In this document: in pieces, positions 37,834 through 49,797 of the stretch | Position numbering within the stretch: position 1 is the first letter of the stretch | How the letters are laid out: the number at the start of each line of letters is the position of its first letter | DNA from: Mytilinidion resinicola | Lineage: Eukaryota; Ascomycota; Dothideomycetes; Mytilinidiales; Mytilinidiaceae | Reading direction: 5' to 3' | DNA length: 64,000 bases | Assembly: GCF_010093595.1 (NCBI RefSeq) | Contig: NW_022985444.1 | Span: forward strand, 1,372,654 to 1,436,653 | Translations under genes and position numbers: made by a program | The notes under the pieces: model-generated | What the model was told of the DNA's origin: nothing | Databases searched by the model: none | What the model saw: the letters and a program-made list of their open reading frames with translations, nothing else

Positions 37834-38960
37834 GGCTGGGCGTGGTTGGCGTCAATAGCGAATGTCGCGGATAGGGGAGTAGAGGCCGAGCTCTGCGGTG
37901 GTGGTCGGAGGGGCGCGGTGGAGGATGGCGGACGTGGCCTGTTTATCACTTGGAGGTGGGACGGCCCTTGGGCAACGGCGATCAATAACGCCGCCGAGAT
38001 TAGGGGCAGCAGTGGGCCAGTGTACGCGGCTATCACGCAGAGGCGTGTCGGCAGAGAGAGCAACGAGTGAAGGAGAGTGCGAGCGGGCGCGCAAGACAGC
38101 TGCTTTTCACTGCTCGCTGGGCCGCTGTAAGAAGTTTCCCCTTCTGGCATGGCCTGCTTCTGTGCCCGCCACCGATCACGGGCGACCTTGCAGACGCCAA
38201 CGCTCCCGTGGCGCGTCTCCACAGCGCCTGGTGCTCTCCATCCACCTGAAACCTGCAACGCCCACTCTGCCACCTCCGGGGCAGTTGTTTCACCCTCCTA
38301 CCCGCCCGCCTGTGACCGCGCGCGCTCTCGAACTCTAGCAGTCGAGTTGAACACTCCCGGCGTCGTCTATCAATCGGATGCAGCCGCAGACATCCCTCCG
38401 GCACTCACCGGCCACTACGGCAGGGGGCCACGCAATGGCAGTTCATGCTTGCCTCTGTTGAGAATCGCCTGTGCTCTGGGCGTTCAGGGGGCTTGGGAGG
38501 TGGGGTGGCAATTGCTGGCTGCGAAGAGCGAACGCCGAGTCATCATGGGAAGTGCAGGGCTGTCACGGCGATGGGCCTGGCACGTTGTGCTTTTGGAGAC
38601 GGCGACGTGTGATATCCTTCAAACGCAGCATCAACACCGCAGTCGGCATCCGAGGTTTGCTCATGGCAACCCACTTCTGCTGGACCGCTGCTAAATCAAG
38701 GACGGCCAAGATGATGGCTTCGCATCCTCAAACGATGGCACTGGATTAGTGATGAAGCACGTGAAGAGATCAGAATCAGCGAAACACACAGGCTTGGCAA
38801 GTCTTCTGGCTTTTAGATTTTTGTATCACATTGGACCCAGGCTGTTTGAAACCCGTGATATGCTACCTGCCTCTCGCGGCAGGCCAACTTGGATACTACC
38901 ACCATGGAGAACCCCGAAGCCGCAAAACAGATCCCGGAACCGTGCACCCTCTCAAATCCC
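37834..38960. other. Intergenic, BAR promoter and uL2 3' end
   Basis: 1.13 kb, GC-rich, open in several frames on both strands with overlapping ORFs of up to 181 codons that lack any family feature. It holds the promoter of the BAR gene. I see no supported gene. Confidence 0.5.
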
Positions 38961-40097
38961 CTAGTCCTTCACCTTTTGAGTACCACGTAGCAGACCAGTC
39001 CGGCGAGCAGCGATGAGACCCGCCTTTTGACCCTGGGCAGCATACCGCGAGATTGTTGACGCTTTACCGATATGTTGATGGTTACCACCTCCGTGAGGAT
39101 GGTCGACGGGATTCATGGCCACACCACGAGTCTTGGGCCACGAGTTGCGCTTCACAGCGTACTTATGCTTAGCACGCGAGGCCTTCAGGAGAGGCTTGTC
39201 CGTCCTTCCTCCACCAGCGACAATGCCAATCATGCCACGGACACTGCTCGATACAACCTTCTTAGCACCGGATGGGAGCTTGACACGGGTCTTGCCCTCG
39301 TCGGGGTTGTGGCCGATAACAGTGCAGCTGCAATCCTGTTAGAATACGCAGTTGCTAGACTCGAGTGCGGGTGCATTTACTAGTTGCCAGATGTACGGCC
39401 AAGTGCGCCTCGGTCGCCAATCTTCTCCTCGACGTTCGACACGACGGTACCTTCAGGGACGCTTCCGAGAGGGAGGATGTTTCCGACAGTTAAGCTTGCG
39501 TTCTTATCCAACATGTCAGCGCCATTGTTTCCTTGAAATCATAGCGTGTGAAATACCTTGCCGGAGTAGATGAATTGGCCAGTGTACATGCCCTCGTTGG
39601 CGATCATCGGTATGGATGTTAGTGAAGCGTTCGTCGAGTTGTAGGGTTATCACAGCTTACAGTCTCAGTGTGGAGCTTGAATCTGTACGGCTATGAAGAG
39701 GTCAGTCTCATGAAAACCTAGATGCGCCATCAGACTTACGTCTCTAAAGACCACCTTTGCGAGGGGGGCACCTCGTCCGGCTGCATAAATTGTTAGTAGA
39801 GTTCCTCGGAGTGTAAATGGGTCTTCGTACGGTCGTGGACGATGTCCTTCACGACACCGCGAATGTAGCCTATCAATCATTTCAGCAAAGCCCAGCGCAA
39901 ATCGAATTGAAGTCGCAGCGGCAGCCAGACTGACCATGTCGTTCAGCGTAGTCGAGAGTTCGGAATTTCGCAGGTGCCTTGTTCAGTCGGGTGTGGGCCG
40001 TGAATATCGAGCCGCGACCCTTCCTCTGGTTACGGATAACTCGACCTGGAGGCCGTTAGCAGTGCAAGTATTGCGGCAGGCGTGGAGTCGTACCCAT
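38961..40097 (-). CDS. RPL2: 60S ribosomal protein uL2 (L2/L8)
   Basis: Eight exons on the minus strand: 40094-40097 (ATGG only), 39935-40045, 39831-39869, 39740-39780, 39661-39690, 39557-39607, 39381-39502, 38961-39327. They encode 254 residues, exactly the length of yeast Rpl2. uL2 binds 25S rRNA at the peptidyl-transferase centre of the large subunit. Family blocks are [53 protein letters not shown] and the hallmark [17 protein letters not shown] with its conserved histidine. All introns but one have GT-AG ends. The intron 39608-39660 has a good donor and a CACTAAC branch site but ends in CG at the place conservation requires; the first AG lies 15 nt further and would delete five conserved residues. 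One base (39609) decides this. See findings. Confidence 0.95.
39608..39660 (-). other. uL2 intron lacking a canonical AG acceptor
   Basis: Minus-strand intron beginning GTAAGC, with branch-like CACTAAC about 13 nt before the expected end ATACCG. The next exon should read (F/M)IANEG, conserved in the family, and ATG-ATC-GCC-AAC-GAG follows directly. No AG exists between the branch site and the GAG codon at 39593-39595. Confidence 0.75.
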
Positions 40098-41880
40098 CGT
40101 GGCTTTGACTTGACGTTGGATCAGTTGATGGATATTTCAAAGTGGAGGTTTTGGATCTGTGGGCTGTCGTTAGCCAGCCTTGGCGGCACGTGATGGACGG
40201 TCGCCTCAAACCGGCCCTAGTGCATTCTCCAACATCGTCCTCCGCTGCCTCCTCTTTCTCATCCTCTAGCATCAATCCACCAACCCTCTAGAAAGCCTTC
40301 ATAGAGCTGGCTCGTACTAAGAACGCAAGTACTATCGACGGCATGTTAGGCGTCGCGCAGTCAATCTTTATCGCATTTTCTGGCTCCACCACGTGTGGCA
40401 GACATTTCAATAGTGCATCGTCATTGTCTTCAGATAGAAGACTTTCATCATCAAAAGACGTGGGATCTATAGTGGGGAGTCAGAGAAAGCGTCGGCGTTG
40501 TCGTTGCGACCGCGTTTAGAGCCCACTCCTTCTTTTACTACCCCCAGCATCGAATGTCACGATATTACAGCGTGAAAGATTTACCTTGATCTGTGTCACC
40601 AATGATCACGTCTTCATTTTCGTCAAAGATTCGCTACCCTCTTGTACTCTTTTTTCGTTAATGTTGTTTCTCCAAGTCGTTGTAACGACACACCAGAGAA
40701 TCGAAAATGCGGAATCCACGAAGAGAATCAAATCCGTTGACGAAAATTCCTGTTACTTCCAATGGCAGCTCTGCGTTGTGGATGTGTGCTAGTCAGAATC
40801 GCTTCCCCCGCCAAATTTCTGAGAAAGAGATTAGGATCAACGCAGCTCCTCAGCCCCTCAGGGCGTGCTGCCAACACACATCATGCGACCACTCCAGAAT
40901 GCAACACTCAAAATCCTCGACGCGAAGGATGCGACATCCTCTACCGAAGCGCTGCATGGGAGTTGCTATGGGTAGTGCTGATCGTCAACACCATCTAGTA
41001 TGGCCTGGAAAGCTATTAGCATCGCTAATACTGTCGCTTTACATTTTTAATAATGTACCAGACGACCTTATGCAGTACTAGGTAAGTATACACAGGCCCG
41101 GCGAGATTGCGTATCTGAGAGCAAAACTTCGCAAAGATCTGTGGACTGCTACTTTACGTTCAAGAGAGCCTGGCTAGCTTGCGCGTTCTGCTTTGCGCCC
41201 GACACAACCATGGAAACTCGATCACATCCACAATCCAGGCTTCCAGCCACAACGACAAGATTCAACCGAATCCACGCCGCTATCTTATCGCATGATGAAA
41301 CAAGCAGCGTGCCTCTACTCTTCCCAGCTTCCTTCTCATTGGCGTCCTTCATTCAACCTACTAACTGCGGCAGAGCCATGCGCTTCGATACTTAACAACT
41401 TGCCCTTGGCTACCGATACACACTCTCGCTGGCTGCCTGAAACTGAATGCTGTAGAAGTGTGGATGCATTGCGTTGTGGGCGACGCTGGAAGATCGTATG
41501 TTAGCGGACGACGGATGTAGAATGTGGTTCTTTCGCGTATATAGCACAGCCTTACCTCTCTCTCTTCTCGGGCAGTTTCATAGATGCAATAGAAAAGTCT
41601 TCTGTCCGACCTTTCTCTCGGGCTCACCTCTAGAAGTCTCCAGACGCGCTATGAAGGGGAAGTGAGTTCCCTATGCACGCCAAATAATCTAGCACAGGCT
41701 TGCCTATATATCATGAACGAATCAGACGTCTCAGACGCCGAATGACGCCGTGCGCCGTGCCTGTACTTTAGCTCCGTCTTTCGACTTCGCTCCCCTTCCC
41801 GAACCTCCCTCCGCGCACGTCCACCTCGCGACTACTCCCACACCCAAAGTACTTCGACAGGTGCGATCCTAACCTTCATT
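40098..41880. other. Divergent promoter region, uL2 / DDT-WHIM gene
   Basis: 1.78 kb between divergent start codons. It holds both promoters. The longest ORFs (up to 124 codons) have no recognisable domain or splice structure, and I see no repeat or RNA gene. Confidence 0.5.
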
Positions 41881-44103
41881 ATGAGTGACAGCGACCTCTC
41901 CTCTGTTTTATCGTCTCCGCCATCGTCGGACCACGAGATGGCTCAGCCCACACCGCCCACCAAGTCCACCAAGAAATCATCTTCGAAGAAGAATGGCACT
42001 ATGCTCAGCTTCGTGGAGTCCTCACCACCAAGGAAGAAGCGCGCACCCTCTCCAGTTCACGAAGAGGTCCTGGCAGACAATCCCGACATTGCTGTAAGTC
42101 GTCGTCGCGTAAATCACGTCGTCGTCAACGCGATTTCACGTCCTTCCCTCAGATGTGCAGCGGACTAATGAAATCATACATAGTTCATTGTAATGTTCAG
42201 ATCACGATTCAGCGACATTTTTCCTACGAAACTACAGAACCTTGGACCACAGGATATCGAGCGTGGCGTGGCCGACCCATTGCCTTCTCCCCAAGTCGAG
42301 AGTCTCCTTTGCGCCCTCCTCGGACTCGTCCTAAATCGCAAGAAATATGTAGAGTCAGTAGCCCATTCCCCTGCTGCTTCACCTAGCTAGATATGGTCGC
42401 GTTAAAACTGGGAACCCACTACGGATTATCTGATTTGCTGACGTCTCTTGAATCTCACAGGAGAGGCCACTATGGTCGGGCACTCGAAGAAGCCATCCAG
42501 ACTCAGAAGACACAATGGCCACGCGCTTGGGGCGGGATCAACCCTCTTCATGGAGGCCGTACATTCAACACAATGTCCCCAGAAGAACGGGTGCGTCTCG
42601 CATACACTACTTATCGCTTCACGATCTTTGCTGACCTCTTTACCAGCTCACGTTAATCAAGACTCTTATCCTCTGGAGTTTGCATGAATCAGAGGCAGTC
42701 AATGGTACGATTAAAGAATCATACAAGCAAGCTCGACACGATGGCGACGAGAACCAGCCCCTCTCTGTCCAACCCTGGGGCCGCGACGGAGACAAGCGCC
42801 GATACTGGCTGGTCGAAGGTCGAGACGATACCGCTTTCAGAGTATACAGGGAAAGCAACCCGGTTCTGAAGCACAATACCTGGTGGAGCGTGGCCGGTAC
42901 TATCGATGAGCTCCGCGTTCTCTCGGACAAGCTCAAAGATGAAGATGGCACGCAGGCTGCCAGGCGGTTGAGTGAGCGCATCATCAACGCCATACCCCGA
43001 TTTGAAGCTACCGAAGAGGTAAGTGCCATTTATGCTTGCGACCGCAACTCATACTAACGATGTACCAGAAGCGCAAGCGCCGCGAATACCGAATGAACCG
43101 AAAGGCCCAATTTAGCCGTCCCGAACCCGGTTTCTCACTCTACGAAGGCAGGACTCGTGGAAAGCGCATGAGGTACACCTTCTCCGACGAAGAGGATGAA
43201 GACACTTCCGATGCAGGTTCTGCGCGGCGATCCACGCGACAGTCAGGACGAGGAACGCCGGCCGCACCCTCTGGCCCTACTGTAACTGCTAGTGGCCGTC
43301 ATGTTCGGTCGCGACTTGGAGGAGTATACGGGGAATCACTGCTAAGCGGGCAAACTACTACCGAGCGGGCATCACCAGCGACTGGGGAGTATGAGCGGTC
43401 TGATGCATCGGAAGAGTCTCACCCAGCACATGGTCGATCCACTCGTGCAGCAGCGAACGCTAAGCCAGCCAATGGATGGTCGAAGACGCGTAAGCATATT
43501 GAGGGATACAACTCCATTGACGAAATCGACGATGAAGATGACGCCTCATCTTCTGGTGGAGAGTGGGACGGCGGAGATGAGGAAGACGAGGTCGATCGAA
43601 TGGAGGTTGACGAAGAGGACGAAGCCGCCTCAAGTGAGGAAGACATCGACGAAAATGCTGAGCCGAACCCAACGGCTAGCCTGATTGTGAAACTGCGATA
43701 CGGCAAAGCATCCAAGTCGCCGGAAGTGAAGCCGGCTGAGCCTCTCCAGGACTCAATAACTGTCCAGCCATGGACAGCCAGCGCTCCTCCCAAAGTAGAT
43801 CCAGTTCCGAACGGTATTGCTGCTCCGATTCAAGCCACACCGAAGCCAATTCAGGCTGCTCCACAAGCAGCGCCTTCGGCTGTGGCTAACGGCATCACGG
43901 TTCACCAACCTCACGCCATACCTCCGCCGCAGCCTGCACAAACCGCGACTGTTCTCCCGCCATTCTCAGCAGTTCCGGCAGACGCACCTTTGAAACAATA
44001 CCCTCAGGTCATGAACGTCCCCATTACTTCACACGAACCTCCCCAAGCATTCCAGACCACCATTTTACCCCCAAATCCCACCACTGCTTATGGCTGGCAG
44101 TAA
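41881..44103 (+). CDS. DDT/WHIM-type chromatin-remodelling subunit
   Basis: Five exons (41881-42093, 42184-42353, 42461-42590, 42647-43018, 43069-44103) encode 639 residues; each junction keeps frame and several branch sites are near-perfect (ACTAAC before exon 5). After a Ser/Lys-rich start, a DDT-like helical part (about 72-130, ...LLCALLGLVLNRKKYVE), a WHIM1-like helix (LIKTLILWSLHESEAVN, near 172-188) and a WHIM2-like block (GRDGDKRRYWLVEG, then FRVYRE) are recognisable. Such proteins (ACF1, RSF1, CECR2 types) partner ISWI-family ATPases and help set nucleosome spacing. The 345-residue last exon is disordered: acidic EEDEDTSD, a long Asp/Glu tract near 510-560 and a Pro/Ala/Gln tail. No PHD finger or bromodomain is present. 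Domain assignment rests on motif pattern, so the exact family name is tentative. Confidence 0.75.
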
Positions 44104-45387
44104 TTGATCAAACGATATGATGTCATCTTTCCCGGTGTCCCCTCTTAAAGGCCTTTTTTTATCAGAACGGCGAAGGTGTCTGTTAGCCATGTAAACTAAG
44201 ACTGCTGCCTTACTAGCTGTTGGCTTTGACTTGCTGTCATATCTACCCGTGCTTCCGGCATGACCTCCTCTCTTCAGGATGTCTGAAACAAATGCTGTCT
44301 GTGTCTAACACTGCCTCTTTCTTTCTTTCTTTCTGTCTTATCTTGTACTCTAGAATCTTATGCGGGCTGGATTGGAGTGGTGACATGCTAGTGCGCTACC
44401 TCTCGAACCTCGTAGTGTAGAGAGTCGCGCGTTCTGAGATGCCAAAAGGCATGCTTGATATTTGAATTATGCTTCAAGACACAAAAGCTATCTCATGTGC
44501 TCATGTACTTTGAATATGTGCTTTAAATATGTGCGTTTGCAGTGCGTCGTCACTCTTTAAGGTATGAGACGATGTTTCATAGCTTGCCGCGATTACCGAT
44601 GCCATATAACACTTTCTAGAATATGAAAAAGGTAGAATAGTTGCAAAGCTGGCTCTGATAGCATGTTAGGGGTGTATAAGCGCTTGGAAGAAGAAAGCAT
44701 GCATCTATAAATTTCTCCTAGTACAAGACCAAGTTTTATATTCAGGCACACGGAGATGGCACTACTTAAGTTCACTCTTGCTCAGTCAACAAGGCTCCGG
44801 AAAGTAGCCCAGAGCAGATGGCTGGTCACTCAAAAGGCAGTATAATTTCCACCCTTGAAGCACAAGCAATAGGAAATATCATGAATGCAACCACTCGATT
44901 CGAGCTAACCTAAAGTACAGCGCAAGAGATCACACCTCAGCGGCCTCTCCCGCAAGATCAGCCGCCCCTACGCTCTCGCCGCCCCATCCTGCAACCCGCC
45001 AGAAAAAACACATTAAGCACCAACCCAACGCCCCAAAAAAGCCTTCCGAAAACAAGTCCAAACACCGCTTCTTCGTACGCCGCATGCAGCGTGGCCGACC
45101 TAGCCAAAGCCGAAAGGAAGAGATGGTGATGAGAGAAAGGGCGTGGATAAGAAGGGGTGGCGGAATGCCATCGCATTGATCTAGCACGTTCTTTCAATCT
45201 TTGATTGCAAAATAGGGTTACAAGAAAATCAATGAAGCCAAAGCCGAAGCCGGAGCAGAGCAAAACTAAAGCAAAGCCAAAGTCGAGCCATCACAAGACC
45301 GATTCTCCCTCCATGTTCATCGTGAGAAAGTGGGAATCTTAATGCCGTACTACTGTTGTTTCAATTGAATGAAATAGTCTATATGGA
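44104..45387. other. Intergenic, convergent DDT-WHIM / SNF2
   Basis: 1.28 kb with the two 3' ends. It contains a short CTTT microsatellite (44317-44334). No gene seen. Confidence 0.55.
44317..44334. repeat. CTTT microsatellite
   Basis: About four and a half copies of CTTT in the 3' flank of the DDT/WHIM gene. Short and probably length-variable; no function is implied. Confidence 0.75.
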
Positions 45388-48300
45388 TCATCCTGTAAAA
45401 CGTTAGTATTCATGAACGAACCCGCAACCTAACCGGTAAACTCACTGCCAGAAGTAGAAGCTAAGGGCGTGCCGACGCTCGAGATAGGAGCAGTGGATCT
45501 ACCATCTGCCATCGAGGATCCGACATTTTCAAAATCTTGGAGGTGAGGATGCGCCTCTGTCTCGTCCCGCAGACGGTCGATACAGGTTTGCTGCCACGAT
45601 GTTAACGAAACGGCTGACGACATTTCGAATGATAAAACAAACCTCAATCAGATTCGCATCCTTGTAGAGGATACTCTCATCATCGTTGTACGTTCGGCAG
45701 TTATTGCAGAGAGCCCGAATATCTGATAGGAACTGCCTTAGACTCTGGTATTCCTTCTTGTTGATCTTCTTTTTGATCTGGTTCATGCAGATCGGGTTCT
45801 TGATGATTTGGTAGTAATCCGGATAATCGTACTTGTCCGGCAGCTCGATGAACGGATCGATGATACCCCGATTTGGAATATCGTCGTCATTAGACTCTTC
45901 TTCGAGATCATTCAGAGATTCGTAAACGGCGTTCAGAATGCGTTGGTGGGTCTCACGGTCCTCTTTGCTGAGCGTTTCCTGAACTTTGTTTGGTGTCGGA
46001 CGGCCACGCTTTCGTGGCGCTGGGTCTCCGTCTAGCGATGCTTCGTCTGCCTTCCGCTTCTCAGCAGCTTTTGGTTTGCGGCCACGCTTCTTCGGTGCGG
46101 GTGACTCAGAGCTTTCACGGGACGGAGCAGGAGAGTCATCATCTCCAAAATCGCCAGTCCGCCTTGCCTTATTCGCATTACGCTTCGCAATTTTCGCCTC
46201 TTTGCGAGCCATAGCAGCTTCGATGGTATCCTCGTCGTTGTCGACAGCCTCGAGCCATTGTTCCTCCGTAAGGCCGTCATCGTACTTGACTCGCGTCCGC
46301 TCGCGCGCACCACGACCACGGGTCTCTTCAATCTCTTCAACGACCGGGTTGTCCTCTGACATGTAGAGTTCTGGCAACTCGGACTCGCCAAGAAGACGAG
46401 GGTACTTCCTATTCGGACCATACTCGTCATTCTTCTCGCGGTCGCGGTCCATTTGCGCGAAGATCTCAAGCTCCTTCTCTGAGCGCATCATGATCACATT
46501 CAAGTCGTCATCATCCATTTCGTCCTGTTCCAGGTGCTCCGCAGCTTCGGCAGACTCCAACATGATCCTGAGCATGGCGTCACGTTCCTCGTTCGTGGAC
46601 TTGTTGTCGAATTTACCAGCTTGAATGACCTTGCCGTCCATATCGAGCTTGAAGTTAGCACGCTCCAGAATCTTCTCTTCGACGGAATTGGAGCTGATGA
46701 GTCGCAAAATTCGAACTTCGTTCTTTTGACCAATGCGATGAGCGCGATCTTGAGCCTGAAGATCCTGATGGGGATTCCAATCCGAGTCGTAGATAATGAC
46801 CGTATCTGCAGTTTGAAGATTCAGACCCAGGCCGCCGGCACGCGTTGATAGCAGGAAACAAAAGTAGGGCGAGTCGGGCGCATTGAACTTTCGAAGCAGC
46901 TCAGACCGATCATCAGATTTCGTGGAGCCGTCAAGTCGCAGGTACGCCATACCTCTTAGACGCAAGAAGTCCTCCATGATGTTCATGATTTGAGTCATCT
47001 GGAAAAACATCAAGACACGATGCCCGGTGGCTTGGAACTTGGGTAGGACCCGGTCAAGTAGCTCGAATTTGCCGGCTGTCCGCCACAGGAGGTCGTTGGA
47101 TATTTTCCCTGGGTTCATCTGTTCTTCAACTTCTTCAAAGACGAAGGGGTGATTGCACAGCTTCCGCAGTTGCATCAACATGTTGCTCAAGCCCCTCATA
47201 CCGGTCTTTCCTCCCTTGCCATCGCTAACTATAAGCCTATTGTGATTGACGAGTTGCTTGTACAGCTTGGCTTGAAGGGCTGAGAAGTTGCACTTCACGA
47301 CTCGCTCCGTCTTGTCAGGAAGATCTTTCTCGACATCCTTCTTGAGACGACGGAGGAGGAAAGGCCGAAGAACCTTATGCAACCGACGAATGACAAGCAG
47401 CTGTTCTTCTTCGGTAAGCTCCATTTTATCCTGTCCACCAGTATTCGCAAACGGGGTATTGAACCATTCATCGAACGATTTGACTGACTTAAAGATGGTA
47501 GGAAGGACAAAATTGAGAAGTGCCCATAGCTCTGGGAGATTGTTTTGGAGAGGTGTGCCTGTAAGAATGATACGATATCGGGTGGTATAGTATTGCGTGA
47601 TAGTAACGCTGAGCTTCGAGCCGGCGTTCTTCATACGATGACCCTCATCGACAATCATGTGCAGCCATTTGACTTTGCTGAGAACAGGACGATCTTTGAT
47701 GATGAATTCGTAAGTCGTCAAGAGTACCTGGAATTGGCCCCAGCGGATTTGCTGCTGTTGCTGCTTCCGGGCGTTGGGAGGACCTTTGTAGACAATCTTC
47801 TGGACGCTCGGGGCCCACTTGTCAAACTCGTTGTTCCAATTCGTCAAGGTGCTGAGTGGCACGATGACCAGAAATGGGCCTTGCTGCTGCTTCTTCTCGA
47901 TAAGATACGTGATCAAGCTGATTGTCTGGATAGTCTTGCCGAGACCCATTTCATCAGCCAAGATACCGTTGAGGTTGTTGTTGTACAGCGATATCATCCA
48001 CTGCAGTCCCTTGACCTGGTATTCTTTCAGAGTACCACCAACGAGATTTGACGACTGGCCAGTGACTTCTTCTTTGATGCGATGGGCGATTTCATAGTAG
48101 TCAGTCTTTGCCACCCGCTTGCTACTTCCATCTTCATCCATGGAGTCATCCTCACTGCTCTCGGATTCTTCGGCAGGACGGCCTCTATCACCGTACCGGT
48201 CCATAGCACTCCGCTGTTGTGCTTTGACGGAATCGGAAAGCTGTTTCAAGAAACCATCTGTTTGCTTTAACAAATGCGAGATACGAGTATCCTTGGCTTG

Positions 48301-49797
48301 GCCGAGCAGCTTCAAGTAAGTCTCTTCGTCATTGGCCTTGAGAGCTTGTAGACGCTGTTTGGCGGTACGTTCGACGCGCTTCTGTTCTTCCTTTTCAATG
48401 TTCTGGTGTGTCTGTATCATAGTCCTACCAAGCTTCTGCATTCGTTGGCGTTGAGCATATGCAGCCTTCTGGATGTCTTCTTGGTGGGTGGTGATAGACT
48501 TGAGGAAGTCAATGTGCTTCTTCTTCTCCTTAGTTTCCCGAGCGTCGCGCTGTTGTTTCTCGAGCTTCTCGGTAATGCGAGCCTCACGAAGCGATTGCTT
48601 CTTGATTCGGCGATATTGGGCACGGTTTGCCGTCATCGCTAGGTTGTCAGACTGGACCATTTCTCTACTGATGACGTTTCGAAGGGATCGCTGCTTTTGT
48701 AGAAGGCACAGCGCCTTGTACTCGATGAGGGCCCTGAGCTTAAGATTCCCGTTCTCAGCTGGGGCGTCCGACTTGCTCGTGTCCCATGTGCCAATGTTTG
48801 CGGGCAGCTTTTCCAATTGCGCCTTTCTTGAGAGAACCCTGTTGTATACAATGTTCTCACGCTCTTCGCGCACCTTGTCGACGTCAACTCCAATTGGCAT
48901 TATAGACGGTAGCTGATGGCGCTGGTCGCGGAAAGAATGGTCGATGTAGTTCACGGGATCGCTGATATGTTTCCAAGGTGATGCGGAAGTCTCATAGCCC
49001 GTGTGGCTATTCGAGTCAGATTGGTCTGTGTTAGCTTCTGTTCCAGCAACACTTGCTGTCTTGGTCGCATCATCAAGCGCTTGGCTGGCGGCAGCAACCG
49101 CTTCCGTCGGCGTTGGCGGCTTCTTGGATTGGTGTGATGCGAACAAAGTCTGCTGCATATTGGGAGGGAGCGGTAAGCCTTTCGACAGGCGCTTGAAGGC
49201 GGCAATCTGGTTTCGCAGGATCAAGAGTTGGTCCTGGTTGAATGGGCTCATACCAGGGCCAGTTGCGGACGTAGGCGTCTTTCCTTGACCAGAACCCGCA
49301 GCTTGCCCCTGAGTAGAGACCTGGATACCGCCTGGGGGAGACGCAGCTGTGCCTGAAGTGAGTGGGCCATCACTCGATGTACCTGGGGCAGCCTTTGCGC
49401 CATTGGTCATGGCGGCTACTCCGTTCCCATTTGGTTGCTGTGTGTGGTTCTGCTGGGCTTGCTGCAGCTGGTTCTGTTGCATGCGCGTCTGCATCTGCTT
49501 ATACATGGTGTTCTGTCTCTGGACAGCCTGGAGGAGGGCCCGGGCTTTGCGAAATTCGGGGTCGTCCTCGGCAACGCCTTGTTCTTTCAGCTGTGTGTAT
49601 TTCTGTAGTGGCGTTAGCAATCATTGCGACACGGGGTGGTGCGTTGAGTGAATGAGGAAGTGAAATCAGGGTGGGGAACTTCTTACCAGATAGGCGGCCT
49701 GAACATGTTCTTTGGTGAGGCCTGGAGGAAGTGTGGCGGACGCGAGCGCCATGCGTTCTTGGGGAGCAAAGCCCGGGGCGGCCTGTACGGAAGCCAT
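45388..49797 (-). CDS. SNF2: SWI/SNF-RSC type ATPase (Snf2/Sth1)
   Basis: Exons on the minus strand: 49687-49797, 45643-49602, 45446-45590 and 45388-45392, giving 1406 residues. This is the catalytic engine of a SWI/SNF or RSC complex, which slides and ejects nucleosomes. Order: QLQ-like segment (about 35-75), HSA region with basic coiled coil (about 340-480), P-loop MGLGKT, DEGH box, LTGTPLQNN, second lobe with STRAGGLGLNL and QDRAHRIGQ, SnAC region (NEERDAMLRIML...), an AT-hook-like KKRGRKPK/RKRGRP, and a C-terminal bromodomain (PDYYQIIKNPI, CRTYNDDESILY). This order separates it from the Rad54-like ATPase at 13 kb. The last intron (45393-45445: GTGAGT, TACTAAC, TACAG) leads to a 5-nt coding exon with TGA; if retained, translation stops at TAG 45429-45431 with a slightly different tail. 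Single-copy filamentous orthologues correspond to both yeast Snf2 and Sth1. Confidence 0.94.

Noticed and set aside
38149..38694. 181-codon ORF upstream of the BAR gene
   Set aside because: GC-rich intergenic DNA open in several frames; no family feature and overlapping ORFs on both strands.
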